Assembly (NCBI RefSeq): GCF_027622855.1
Contig: NZ_JAPZVR010000001.1
Coordinates: 234,664 to 298,663, forward strand
DNA: 64,000 nucleotides
Origin: Glycomyces algeriensis
GTDB lineage: Bacteria; Actinomycetota; Actinomycetes; Mycobacteriales; Micromonosporaceae
Direction of reading: 5' to 3'
Shown one piece after another: positions 46,182 to 54,147 of the stretch. Each line of letters starts with the position of its first letter. Positions within the stretch are counted from its first letter, which is position 1. A program made the translations under genes and the position numbers. The notes under the pieces were generated by a model. It worked only from the letters and a program-made list of their open reading frames with translations, did no database searches and was not told where the DNA came from.

Positions 46182-47258
46182 TCAGCGCGGTTTCGCCGCC
46201 CACGCCGTGGAGGCCCGGATCACGAGTTCGGTCTGCAGCGACGGCACGCGCGGCGGCGGCGCCTGATCGATCCGGCTGAGCAGCTCCTGCACCGCTGAGC
46301 GGCCCTGCGCGGCGAAATCGACGCGCAGGGTCGTCAGCGGCGGGGCGAAGTACGCGGCCTCGGGGATGTCGTCCACGCCGGTGACGCTGACGTCCTCGGG
46401 GATGCGCAGGCCCAGCTCGCGCAAGGCGAGCATGGCCCCCAGCGCCGTCTGGTCGTTCGCGGCGACGACCGCCGTCGCACCCAGGTCGGCGCCGCGGCCC
46501 ATGACCGCGTCGTACCCGGATTCGGCCGACCAGTCCCCGTGGATCGTCCCGGCCGACGCCAGTCCCCGGTCGGCGAGCGCGCGCTCGTACGCGCGAGCGC
46601 GGTTGCGGGCCGCGGAGTACGCGGACGGCCCGGCGATGTGGAGGAACCGCTCGTGGCCGAGCCCGGCCAGGTAGGCGATGAGCGACGGGAAGCCGACGTC
46701 GCTCAGCTCGGTGCGGTGCCCGGTGACCTCGTCGTCCTCTTCGGCGGCGATGTGCGCCGGGACCCGGAAGTCGGTGCGCTCGAAGACCTCGGTCATCGCG
46801 TCGGTGGAGGCGAGCGCGAGGATGCCGGCCACGTCCTGGCTCGCGGCGAGGCGGACGGCCTCGTCGACCGCGTCGGCGTCGGTCATGTCGAAGGTGATGA
46901 TGTCGAGGAGGTACCCCGCCTGCCGGGCCGCGGCGCTGGCGCCCTGGATGATCCGGCTGGGGCCGACCTGCTCGATCTCGTGGGTGAGGGCGGCGAGGCG
47001 GTGGGGTCGGCCGCTCTTGAGCGAGCGGGCGGTCAGGTTCGGCCGGTAGCGCAGCTCGGCCAGCGCTTTGGCCACCTTCTCCTGCGTGTGCGGCCGGATG
47101 CCTTTGTACCCCTTCAGGAAGCGGCTCACCGTCTGGTGGGAGACGCCGGCGGCGCGGGCGACGTCGTAGATCGTGGCGGGCTTCGAAGCCGCCTCTGCGG
47201 GCGCCTCGCCGGGCGTTCCCGAGGAGGGCGTCGTCTCGCCGGCCGCGTCCACTGCCAT
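46182..47258 (-). CDS. LacI-family regulator of the arabinan/ABC system
   Basis: 358 residues from ATG 47258, preceded by GGAGGT; the longer frame to 47471 lacks coding character. After a 25-residue Pro/Ala-rich lead comes the LacI helix-turn-helix ATIYDVARAAGVSHQTVSRFLKGYKGIRPHTQEKVAKALAELRYRPN, then the sugar-binding sensor domain (GHERFLHIAGPS, ATAVVAANDQTALGAMLALRELG, VSVTGVDDIPEAAYFAPPLTTLRVDF). It lies between the GH93-like gene and the ABC importer operon. TGTTTTCGAAAACA-type sites occur in front of both, so it probably represses both until an arabino-oligosaccharide or similar ligand binds. Confidence 0.9.
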   Translation of the reverse strand: MAVDAAGETTPSSGTPGEAPAEAASKPATIYDVARAAGVSHQTVSRFLKGYKGIRPHTQEKVAKALAELRYRPNLTARSLKSGRPHRLAALTHEIEQVGPSRIIQGASAAARQAGYLLDIITFDMTDADAVDEAVRLAASQDVAGILALASTDAMTEVFERTDFRVPAHIAAEEDDEVTGHRTELSDVGFPSLIAYLAGLGHERFLHIAGPSAYSAARNRARAYERALADRGLASAGTIHGDWSAESGYDAVMGRGADLGATAVVAANDQTALGAMLALRELGLRIPEDVSVTGVDDIPEAAYFAPPLTTLRVDFAAQGRSAVQELLSRIDQAPPPRVPSLQTELVIRASTAWAAKPR

Positions 47259-47342
47259 CCGCTTACCTCCGAAGTCCGGTGCCTGTGCACCTGATTGTGC
47301 CGTGTGGGGCGCGGTGTCGCCCAGTCTGGCCCGCGCGGTCGA

Positions 47343-47356
47343 GTTTATCGAAAACA
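47343..47356. promoter_or_regulatory. LacI-type operator 1 before the ABC importer
   Basis: GTTTATCGAAAACA, sharing TCGAAAACA with the site at 47374. The centres are 31 bp apart, about three helical turns, so two dimers could bind on one face. Confidence 0.65.
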
Positions 47357-47373
47357 TCTTGGTAAACTCGTCT

Positions 47374-47387
47374 TGTTTTCGAAAACA
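47374..47387. promoter_or_regulatory. LacI-type operator 2 before the ABC importer
   Basis: Perfect 14-bp palindrome TGTTTTCGAAAACA, about 57 bp before the first permease start. It is the best match to the site class also seen at 43834 and 24271. Confidence 0.8.
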
Positions 47388-47443
47388 TTCTGGGTTAGCG
47401 TACACACCTGCCTCATCCGAAACAGCAACGGAGCGACCACGCG

Positions 47444-48331
47444 ATGCCCCCTCATCCCTCCCGAAGGCCACGCCGCGACTGGCGCGGCTGGCAGTTCACC
47501 GGACCGTTCGCCGCCGTGTTCGTGTTCGTGTTCATCGCCCCGCTCGCGTACGCGCTGTGGCTGAGCCTCTTCCAGAACCGGCTCGTCGGCGGCAACGCGT
47601 TCGTGGGCCTCGAGAACTACCGGACCGCGCTGACCGACCCCCAGTTCTGGGACGGCTTCCTGCGCGTCTCGCTGTTCCTCCTCGTCCAGGTCCCGATCAT
47701 GCTCGCTCTCGCGCTCGTCGCGGCACTCGCGATCGACGGCGCCCGGCTTTACGCCACCGGCCTCTTCCGGCTGGTGATCTTCCTGCCCTACGCCGTACCG
47801 GCCGTCGTCGCGGTCCTCATGTGGGGCTTCATCTACGGCGACCACTTCGGCCTCACCGCCGACCTCAACGAGCTCCTCGGCACCGACCTGCGGCCATTCG
47901 CCCCCGACTGGATGCTCGCCTCCCTCGGCAACATCGTCACCTGGGAGTACGTCGGCTACAACATGCTCATCTTCTACTCGGCCCTGAAGACCGTGCCGTT
48001 CGAGCTGTACGAGGCCGCCGAGATCGACGGCGCCCGCGGCGCCCAGGTCCTCAAGGCGATCAAACTGCCCGCCGTCCGCGGCGCCGTCGTCATCGCCACG
48101 ATCTTCTCCATCATCGGCAGCTTCCAGCTCTTCAACGAGCCGAACGTCCTCAAGCCCCTGGCCAACAACGTCGTCAACAGCTACTTCACGCCCAACATGT
48201 ACGCCTACAACCTCAGCTTCGCGGGCCAGCAGTACAACTACTCCGCCACGATCGCGATCGTCATGGGCGTCATCACCGCCGCGATCGCCTACGCGGTCCA
48301 GTTGCGCGGCACCCGCAGGGAGGACCGCTGA
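47444..48331 (+). CDS. Sugar ABC importer permease, MalF-like
   Basis: 295 residues with six membrane helices. It has the CUT1-family permease layout, starting with RDWRGWQFTGPFAAVFVFVFIAPLAYALWLSLF and carrying the EAA loop YEAAEIDGARGAQVLKAIKLPAVRG, which contacts the ATPase. It pairs with the next permease and the binding lipoprotein to import a sugar or oligosaccharide. It ends with a one-base overlap (TGATG) with the next gene. No ATPase is encoded here, which is normal when an MsiK-type shared ATPase is used in actinomycetes. Confidence 0.92.
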   Translation: MPPHPSRRPRRDWRGWQFTGPFAAVFVFVFIAPLAYALWLSLFQNRLVGGNAFVGLENYRTALTDPQFWDGFLRVSLFLLVQVPIMLALALVAALAIDGARLYATGLFRLVIFLPYAVPAVVAVLMWGFIYGDHFGLTADLNELLGTDLRPFAPDWMLASLGNIVTWEYVGYNMLIFYSALKTVPFELYEAAEIDGARGAQVLKAIKLPAVRGAVVIATIFSIIGSFQLFNEPNVLKPLANNVVNSYFTPNMYAYNLSFAGQQYNYSATIAIVMGVITAAIAYAVQLRGTRREDR

Positions 48332-49248
48332 TGCCCACCGCACTCGCCGCCCCAAGGCACCGCACGATCCACCACCGGGCGCGCCGGCCGCGCCACTCGG
48401 TCGCCTCGCCGCGCAAGTCCCTCGCCCTCACCCTCCTCATGGGACTCTTCCTGGCCTACGCGCTCGTGCCGCTCGCGTGGCTCTTCATCAATGCCTCCAA
48501 GACCCAGGCGGACCTCTTCAGCGGCTTCGGGCTCGCCTTCGGCGACTCCTTCGCCCTGTGGGACAACATCGTCCGCACCTTCACCTACGACGACGGCATC
48601 TTCCTGCGCTGGCTCGGCAACACGCTCCTGTACGTAGTCCTCGGCGCCGGAGGCGCGACCCTCCTCGCCACCCTCGCCGGGTACGGCCTCGCCAAGTACG
48701 CCTTCCCCGGCCGCAAGGCCTACTTCGCCGTCATCCTCGGCGCGATCGCCGTGCCCGGCACGGCTCTCGCCGTCCCCACGTTCCTCCTGTTCAGCGAGCT
48801 CGAACTCACCAACACCCCGTGGGCGATCATCGTCCCCTCGCTCATCAGCCCCTTCGGGCTCTACCTGATCTGGGTCTACACCCTCGAATCGGTGCCGAAG
48901 GAGCTCCTGGAGGCCGCGCGCATCGACGGCGCCGGCGAGATGCGCATCTTCTTCACCATCTCCGCCAAGCTGCTCGCCCCCGGCATCGTCACCGTGGCCC
49001 TCTTCGCGGTCGTCGCCACCTGGAACAACTACTTCCTGCCGCTCATCATGCTCAGCGACCCGAACTGGTACCCGCTCACCGTCGGGCTCAACCAGTGGAG
49101 CGAGCAGGCGTCCGGCGTCGCCGCCGAACCGATCTTCAACCTCGTCCTGACCGGATCGCTCCTCACGATCGTCCCGATCGTCGCGGTCTTCATCCTCCTG
49201 CAGCGCTTCTGGCAGTCCGGCCTCAGCGCCGGAAGCGTCAAGGGCTGA
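48331..49248 (+). CDS. Sugar ABC importer permease, MalG-like
   Basis: 305 residues from ATG 48331 (stop and start overlap as TGATG); the longer open frame upstream is a shadow. Six membrane helices are predicted after a 35-residue basic lead. The EAA loop is LLEAARIDGAGEMRIFFTISAKLLAPGI, and the helix pattern ATLAGYGLAKYAFPGRKAYF is typical of CUT1 permeases. With the MalF-like partner it forms the channel, and the following gene encodes the binding lipoprotein. Expression is probably under LacI control from the operators at 47343-47387. Confidence 0.92.
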   Translation: MPTALAAPRHRTIHHRARRPRHSVASPRKSLALTLLMGLFLAYALVPLAWLFINASKTQADLFSGFGLAFGDSFALWDNIVRTFTYDDGIFLRWLGNTLLYVVLGAGGATLLATLAGYGLAKYAFPGRKAYFAVILGAIAVPGTALAVPTFLLFSELELTNTPWAIIVPSLISPFGLYLIWVYTLESVPKELLEAARIDGAGEMRIFFTISAKLLAPGIVTVALFAVVATWNNYFLPLIMLSDPNWYPLTVGLNQWSEQASGVAAEPIFNLVLTGSLLTIVPIVAVFILLQRFWQSGLSAGSVKG

Positions 49249-49330
49249 CCGGACCCCTCCGGCCCCGCCCGATCCCGCCCAGCCCCGGGAGTCTCCGCAC
49301 CCCCGCACAACGAAGTGAAGGAACCCGCAC

Positions 49331-50656
49331 ATGTCCACTTTGAAGCGCCGCACCGTCATCGGCACCGTCCCCGCCGCCCTCGCCACCGGCGCACTCGCCG
49401 CCTGCGGCGACGACACCGAACCGGCCGCCGCCGGCAGCCCCGAAGACCTCGACGCCGCCCTCGAGCGAGGCGGCAAGCTCACCTACTGGACCTGGACCCC
49501 CTCCGGCGAAGCCCAGGCCGCGGCCTTCACGGCCCAGTATCCGAACGTCGAGGTCGAGGTCGTCAACGCCGGCACCGCCACCGACGAGTACACCGCCCTC
49601 CAGAACGCCGTCGCCGCCGGCTCCGGCGCACCCGACGTCGCCCAGATCGAGTACTACGCGCTCCAGCAGTTCGTCCTCTCCGACGCCCTCGTGGACCTCG
49701 GCCAGTACGGCCTCGCCGACCTCGAACCCCAGTACACCGCCTCGACATGGGCCGCCGTCGACCTCGGCGGCGTCTACGGCCTGCCCCAGGACTCCGGGCC
49801 GATGGTCATGCTCTACAACCAGGCCGTCTTCGACGAGTTCGGCCTCACCGTCCCCGCCACCTGGGACGAGTACGTCGCCGCGGCCGAAGCCCTCCACACC
49901 GCCGACCCGAACCGGTTCCTCACCAACGACGCCGGCGACCCCGGCTTCGCCCAGCCCCTCATCTGGCAGGCCGGCGGCCGGCCCTACACCGTCGACGGCA
50001 CGAACGTCGGCATCGACCTCCAGGACGAGGGCACCCGCCGCTGGGCCGACCTGTGGAACCGGATGCTCCAGCCCGGCCTCCTCGCCCCCATCCCCACTTG
50101 GAGCGACGACTGGTGGAAGGCCCTCTCCAACGGCACCGTCGCCAGCCTCATCAGCGGCTCCTGGATGCCCGGCATCCTCGAGGGCTCCGTGCCCGAAGGC
50201 GCCGGGAACTGGCGCGTCGCGCCCGTCCCCAGCTACGACGGCACCCCCGTCACCGCCGAGAACGGCGGCAGCGCCCAGTCCGTCCTCAAGCAGTCCGCGG
50301 ACCCGGCCCTCGCCGCGGCCTTCCTGCGCTGGCTCAACAGCTCCCCGGAGAGCATCGCCGTGTTCCTCGAGAACGGCGGCTTCCCCTCCACCACCGCCGA
50401 ACTCGCCTCGCCCGAGTTCACCGGCACCGCACCGGACTACTTCGGGGGCCAGAAGATCAACGAGGTGTGCGTCGCCGCCTCCGAGAACGTCGCCACCGGA
50501 TTCCAGTACCTGCCGTTCCAGGTCTACGCCAACAGCGTCTTCCCCGACACCGTCGGCGCCGCCTACACCGAGCAGGGCGACCTCAACGCCGGCCTCGAAG
50601 CCTGGCAGGAGTCGCTGGAGGGCTACGGCGAGGCCCAGGGCTTCCAGGTGAACTGA
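49331..50656 (+). CDS. Sugar-binding lipoprotein of the ABC importer
   Basis: 441 residues. The N-terminus is a twin-Arg-like lead (KRRTVIGT) and a lipobox ending AAC at Cys25, so it is probably a surface-anchored lipoprotein. The extracellular solute-binding family 1 fold is seen in GGKLTYWTWTPSGEAQAAAFTAQYPNVEVEVVNAG, GAPDVAQIEYYALQQF, VYGLPQDSGPMVMLYNQAVFDEFGL and a late NGGSAQSVLKQSADP. It follows the two permeases by 82 bp. The neighbouring GH93-like enzyme suggests arabino-oligosaccharides as ligand, but this is inference. A strong hairpin follows. Confidence 0.92.
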   Translation: MSTLKRRTVIGTVPAALATGALAACGDDTEPAAAGSPEDLDAALERGGKLTYWTWTPSGEAQAAAFTAQYPNVEVEVVNAGTATDEYTALQNAVAAGSGAPDVAQIEYYALQQFVLSDALVDLGQYGLADLEPQYTASTWAAVDLGGVYGLPQDSGPMVMLYNQAVFDEFGLTVPATWDEYVAAAEALHTADPNRFLTNDAGDPGFAQPLIWQAGGRPYTVDGTNVGIDLQDEGTRRWADLWNRMLQPGLLAPIPTWSDDWWKALSNGTVASLISGSWMPGILEGSVPEGAGNWRVAPVPSYDGTPVTAENGGSAQSVLKQSADPALAAAFLRWLNSSPESIAVFLENGGFPSTTAELASPEFTGTAPDYFGGQKINEVCVAASENVATGFQYLPFQVYANSVFPDTVGAAYTEQGDLNAGLEAWQESLEGYGEAQGFQVN

Positions 50657-50676
50657 CCTCAGGGCACCTGGACGGC

Positions 50677-50721
50677 GGCTGCGCGGCCGCGGTGATTCGT
50701 CTCGGCCGCGGCCGCGCAGCC
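50677..50721 (+). terminator. Terminator after the sugar ABC operon
   Basis: Perfect 16-bp stem (GGCTGCGCGGCCGCGG and its complement) with a 13-nt loop, 20 bp past the lipoprotein stop. The next gene is on the opposite strand and ends at 50744, so the hairpin could serve both directions. Confidence 0.8.
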
Positions 50722-50743
50722 TTCCAGCCGCACCAATAAGGAC

Positions 50744-51958
50744 TCAGGCGAGCGCCTGCTCGGGTTCGCGCACGCCCCTCCACATCGCGAGGAACGCCAC
50801 GAGACCCACTGCGGCGCACATGATCCACACGAACGAGTGCTCGATCTGGAACAGGTAGGTGCCCACCGCCGGACCCAGCGCGTAGCCGCCGATCTGGGCC
50901 GTGGTGATCGCCCCGATGTAACGGCTGCGGTGCCGGTCCGTGGGAGCCGCGAGCGCCGGATACGCCACCACCGAAGGCGCGGAGATGATCTCGCCGAACG
51001 TCCACACCAGGACCCCCGCGAAGCACACCCAGATCCCCGCCGGGACCCCGAACAGCGCCAGGCCCGCGCCGATGAAGAGGCTGCCGAACGCGATCGTCGT
51101 CCGCATCGGCAGCCGCTGCGTGTACCGGGTCACCGGCAGCTCGAACAGGATCACGATGGCGCCGTTCAAGGTCACGATCGTCCCGTACAGCCACGCCGGA
51201 TGGCCCTCGCTCAGGATCTGCAGCGGCAGCACCGCCTGGTACTGCGACTCGATGAACCCCGTCAGGAACATCGCGACGATCACCAGCACGTACTTCGAGT
51301 CCTTGAAGACGTCCCGGTAACTCACCGCGGGCGCTTCGTCGGACGACTCCTGGCCCTCGCGCGCGTTCGGGAGCAGGAACAGCGCGATGAGACCGAACGC
51401 CAGGTGCGTCAACGCGTTCACCACGAACATCAGCGCGAACGAATGCGTCAGCAGCCACACGCCGAGCATCGGACCGAGCGCCGCGCCCACGTTCAGCCCC
51501 AGCCGCGCCGCGGCGGAGACCATGACGAGCCGCTGCGGCGGCGTCAAGGCGGCCATCATCGCCGCGGCCGCCGGCCGGTACATCTGCCCGAACAGGCCCG
51601 CCGCGAACGCGAGCGCCACGAGCAGCCGGTAGTCCTCGGCGAACGCGACCCCGAGGACCGCCAGTCCCGAAAGGAGCATCGACCCGACGATGACCTGCCT
51701 GGCGCCCCACCAGGCGGTGACCGTCCCCGAGGCGAAGCTCCCGACGATCGAGCCGACGCCGAACACCGTGAGCGCGAGCCCCGCGCTGGCGGGGGTGTGG
51801 CCTCGCGCGGTGAGGTAGAGCGTGAGGAAGACCGCGATGAAGGTGCCGGTGCGGCTCAGCGCGATGCCGACGAGGAGGGTGATGACGGACGGCGGCAGGT
51901 CCCGCAGGGTGGACCAGACGCCGTCGGCGGCCTCCTCGGGGGCGCGGGTCCCGCTCAT
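50744..51958 (-). CDS. MFS exporter of the biosynthetic cluster (left operon)
   Basis: 404 residues from ATG 51958, whose ATGA overlaps the stop of the ATP-grasp gene. About 12 membrane helices are predicted: PPSVITLLVGIALSRTGTFIAVFLTLYLTARG at the front and the motif-A-like loop SGTVTAWWGARQVIVGSMLLSG. The family is a drug/metabolite MFS transporter of the MdtH/YfcJ-like kind. It is the last gene of the leftward operon (ATP-grasp, two carbamoyltransferases, diiron oxygenase, ATP-grasp, exporter). A role in product export or self-protection is inferred from position. Confidence 0.88.
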   Translation of the reverse strand: MSGTRAPEEAADGVWSTLRDLPPSVITLLVGIALSRTGTFIAVFLTLYLTARGHTPASAGLALTVFGVGSIVGSFASGTVTAWWGARQVIVGSMLLSGLAVLGVAFAEDYRLLVALAFAAGLFGQMYRPAAAAMMAALTPPQRLVMVSAAARLGLNVGAALGPMLGVWLLTHSFALMFVVNALTHLAFGLIALFLLPNAREGQESSDEAPAVSYRDVFKDSKYVLVIVAMFLTGFIESQYQAVLPLQILSEGHPAWLYGTIVTLNGAIVILFELPVTRYTQRLPMRTTIAFGSLFIGAGLALFGVPAGIWVCFAGVLVWTFGEIISAPSVVAYPALAAPTDRHRSRYIGAITTAQIGGYALGPAVGTYLFQIEHSFVWIMCAAVGLVAFLAMWRGVREPEQALA

Positions 51959-53178
51959 GCGGCTCCCCGCAGGGGCGTGCACTCGAAGATCGTCTCGGCT
52001 TCGGCGCGGTCGAGGATCTCCTGGCATTCACTCGCATTGGCGCCCAAGGCGATCAGGCAGCCGTACCGGGCGATGTACCCGTCAGGGGGCATGAGGAGCT
52101 CGTCCCCGGGGGCCGCGACCTGGACCGTCTCGAGCTCGCCGGGGCGCGCGGGCGGGAGCGCGATCTTGTCCACGACGGCGCTGCAGGGCGGCACGAGGAA
52201 CCGGATGGCGGTGTGCCGTTCGCGGCGGTGGGCGAGGTCCGGCCGTGCGCCGAGGGCGAGCCGGGTGCCCGCGACGCCGGAGTCGATACCGTTGGCCAGC
52301 ATGCCGAGGTAGGGGATGAGGTCGCCGCCGAGCCGGCCGTTGATCTCCACCAGGACCGGGCCCTCGGGGGTCAGCTTGACCTCGGTGTGGGTGCTGCCGT
52401 GGCGCCAGCCGACCGCTTCGTGGGCGGCGGCGAGCATCCCGGTGAGCGCCGTGTCGGCCAGCAGCGGATCGTGCGGGTCGACGGTGTGCCCCATCTCCTC
52501 GAAGTACGGTTCGGGGCCGATCTGCTTGCGCGCCAGCGCGTACGGGAGGTACTCGCCGTCGATGACGGCGGCGTCGACGCTGATCTCGGGCCCGGTGAGG
52601 TACTGCTCCAGGAGCAGGGTGCCGTCGTTGCGCATGCCCGCCTGCTGCGTGCCGCGGGCCGCCGCCACGGCCGCGGCCAGGTTCCCGGAATCGTCCACTT
52701 TGATCACGCCTTGGCTGGCGCCGAGCGCGATCGGCTTGACCACCAGCGGGAATCCGATCGCGGCGGCGGCCTCGGTCCCGTCGTCGCCTGGTGCGAGGAC
52801 GTGGAACGCGGGCTGCGGGACGCCCGCTTCGGTGAGGCGGCGGCGGGTCGCGGACTTGTCGCGGACGGCCCGCACCGCTTCGGGGTCGGGCCCGGGCAGG
52901 CCGAGTTCGGCGGCGGCTTCGGAGGCGGCCTGGATGGCGGCCTCGTGCCAGCAGAACACGCCCAGGACGTGGTGTTCGGCGGCGACCCGCCGCACGGCCT
53001 CGCGGGCGGCGGCGGGGTCGAACACGTCGCACACGGTGTGCCCGGCGAGGTACGGCGCCTGCCAGGTCGGCTCGGCCGGGTCGAGCGCCCACAGCGGAGT
53101 GCCCTCCCTGGCGGCGGAGGCCAGCAGGTACTCGCGGAACAGCTCGTGCCCGGTGCCCATGATCAGCAGCAGGTCCAT
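51955..53178 (-). CDS. ATP-grasp ligase (carboxylate-amine ligase type), left operon
   Basis: 407 residues. It has the ATP-grasp layout: a pre-ATP-grasp Rossmann-like front (LLIMGTGHELFREYLLASAAREGTPLWALDPAEPTW), the ATP-binding strand LVVKPIALGASQGVIKV and the metal-binding end VLVEINGRLGGDLIPYLG. Such enzymes join a carboxylate to an amine through an acyl phosphate. Sequence style is that of the biotin carboxylase/carnosine-synthase group. It overlaps the exporter (ATGA) and starts 19 bp after the diiron oxygenase. It is one of two different ATP-grasp ligases in this operon. Confidence 0.9.
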   Translation of the reverse strand: MDLLLIMGTGHELFREYLLASAAREGTPLWALDPAEPTWQAPYLAGHTVCDVFDPAAAREAVRRVAAEHHVLGVFCWHEAAIQAASEAAAELGLPGPDPEAVRAVRDKSATRRRLTEAGVPQPAFHVLAPGDDGTEAAAAIGFPLVVKPIALGASQGVIKVDDSGNLAAAVAAARGTQQAGMRNDGTLLLEQYLTGPEISVDAAVIDGEYLPYALARKQIGPEPYFEEMGHTVDPHDPLLADTALTGMLAAAHEAVGWRHGSTHTEVKLTPEGPVLVEINGRLGGDLIPYLGMLANGIDSGVAGTRLALGARPDLAHRRERHTAIRFLVPPCSAVVDKIALPPARPGELETVQVAAPGDELLMPPDGYIARYGCLIALGANASECQEILDRAEAETIFECTPLRGAA

Positions 53179-53197
53179 CGGCGTCGCTCCATTCTGG

Positions 53198-54145
53198 TCA
53201 GGGCAGGATCAGGCCTTGCTCGGTGAACGCGTCCCGAGCGCCGGGCTGGTCGAGGACGCCCACCTCCTCGAACAGCCGCAGGGTCTTCGCCGCCGAGTGC
53301 CGGATGCCGGCCAGCACCCGCTCGTTCGAGAACGAGTCGGCGATGACGTCCTTCACCTGCGTCTCGCCGAGCCCGGTCGACAGGAGCGCGTCGCGCGCCG
53401 GGTCGGTGGCCGGGCGCAGCGAGCGCAGGACGAGCGGCGGCAGGTAGTGCGCGACCCGCTGCCGCAGCGGCGGGTCGAGCTGGCTCCACAGGTGCTTGAA
53501 GAACGCGCTGAAGAAGGCGTGGTGGCGGCCTTCGTCGATCGCGTGCTCGCGCACGGTGTCGCGCATGATGTCCACGACGCTCTCGTCCGGCGGGATGTCG
53601 GAGAGGATCGAGGTCACGAGGGTCTCGAACACGACGACCTGGAGCAGTTCGACCAGCTTGCGGTGCTGCGGGAACTCCTCGCCGACCGCGTCGAGCCCGG
53701 AGATGAACGGCCCGAAGTCGTAGTCCAGCGCGGGGATCCCGGAGCGGTTCACGAGCTGGTGCTGGACGTCGAGGCTGTACAGCGAGTGGTAGCCCTCGTC
53801 GACGACGATCTTGTACGCGTCCATGCGGGTGGTCTCGTGCAGGTGCAGCCCGCTGGAGCCGTCCGCGATCTTCTGCGAGGCGCGCACGACCACCGCGACC
53901 TCGAAGTGCATCGTGAACCGCAGCCACTGGTACGCGTGCTGCGCCGTCAGATACCGGCGCAGCACCAGGTCCTCCTGGTCGAGGAGCGGGTGGTCCAGGT
54001 GCGGCACCAGGTGCTCGGGGAAGAACGCCTTGTGGATGTCGTCCTCGGGGGCGAGCATCTTGCGGCGCTCGGCCCGGACCCCCGCGCGCTCGTACCAGTT
54101 GCGGAAGGCCTCGATGCGGGGCATCGGGGCGTCGCCGGCGAACAC
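53198..54145 (-). CDS. AurF-like diiron oxygenase
   Basis: 315 residues from GTG 54145 (GGGAG six bases upstream); ATG 54124 is an alternative. Numbered from that ATG, the candidate iron ligands are Glu75 (HFEVAV), Glu110 and His113 (DEGYH), Glu167 (FETLV), His194, Glu198 and His201 (EHAIDEGRHH). These seven keep nearly the spacing of the p-aminobenzoate N-oxygenase AurF (E101, E136, H139, E196, H223, E227, H230). AurF oxidises an aryl amine to a nitro group. The substrate here may be an aminobenzoate made by the divergent anthranilate-synthase-like genes. It lies between a carbamoyltransferase (2 bp away) and an ATP-grasp gene. Confidence 0.88.
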   Translation of the reverse strand: MFAGDAPMPRIEAFRNWYERAGVRAERRKMLAPEDDIHKAFFPEHLVPHLDHPLLDQEDLVLRRYLTAQHAYQWLRFTMHFEVAVVVRASQKIADGSSGLHLHETTRMDAYKIVVDEGYHSLYSLDVQHQLVNRSGIPALDYDFGPFISGLDAVGEEFPQHRKLVELLQVVVFETLVTSILSDIPPDESVVDIMRDTVREHAIDEGRHHAFFSAFFKHLWSQLDPPLRQRVAHYLPPLVLRSLRPATDPARDALLSTGLGETQVKDVIADSFSNERVLAGIRHSAAKTLRLFEEVGVLDQPGARDAFTEQGLILP

Positions 54146-54147
54146 GG

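Noticed and set aside
47173-49248. 691-residue plus-strand frame over both sugar permeases
   Set aside because: The first permease is in another frame with full motifs. The second starts at ATG 48331.
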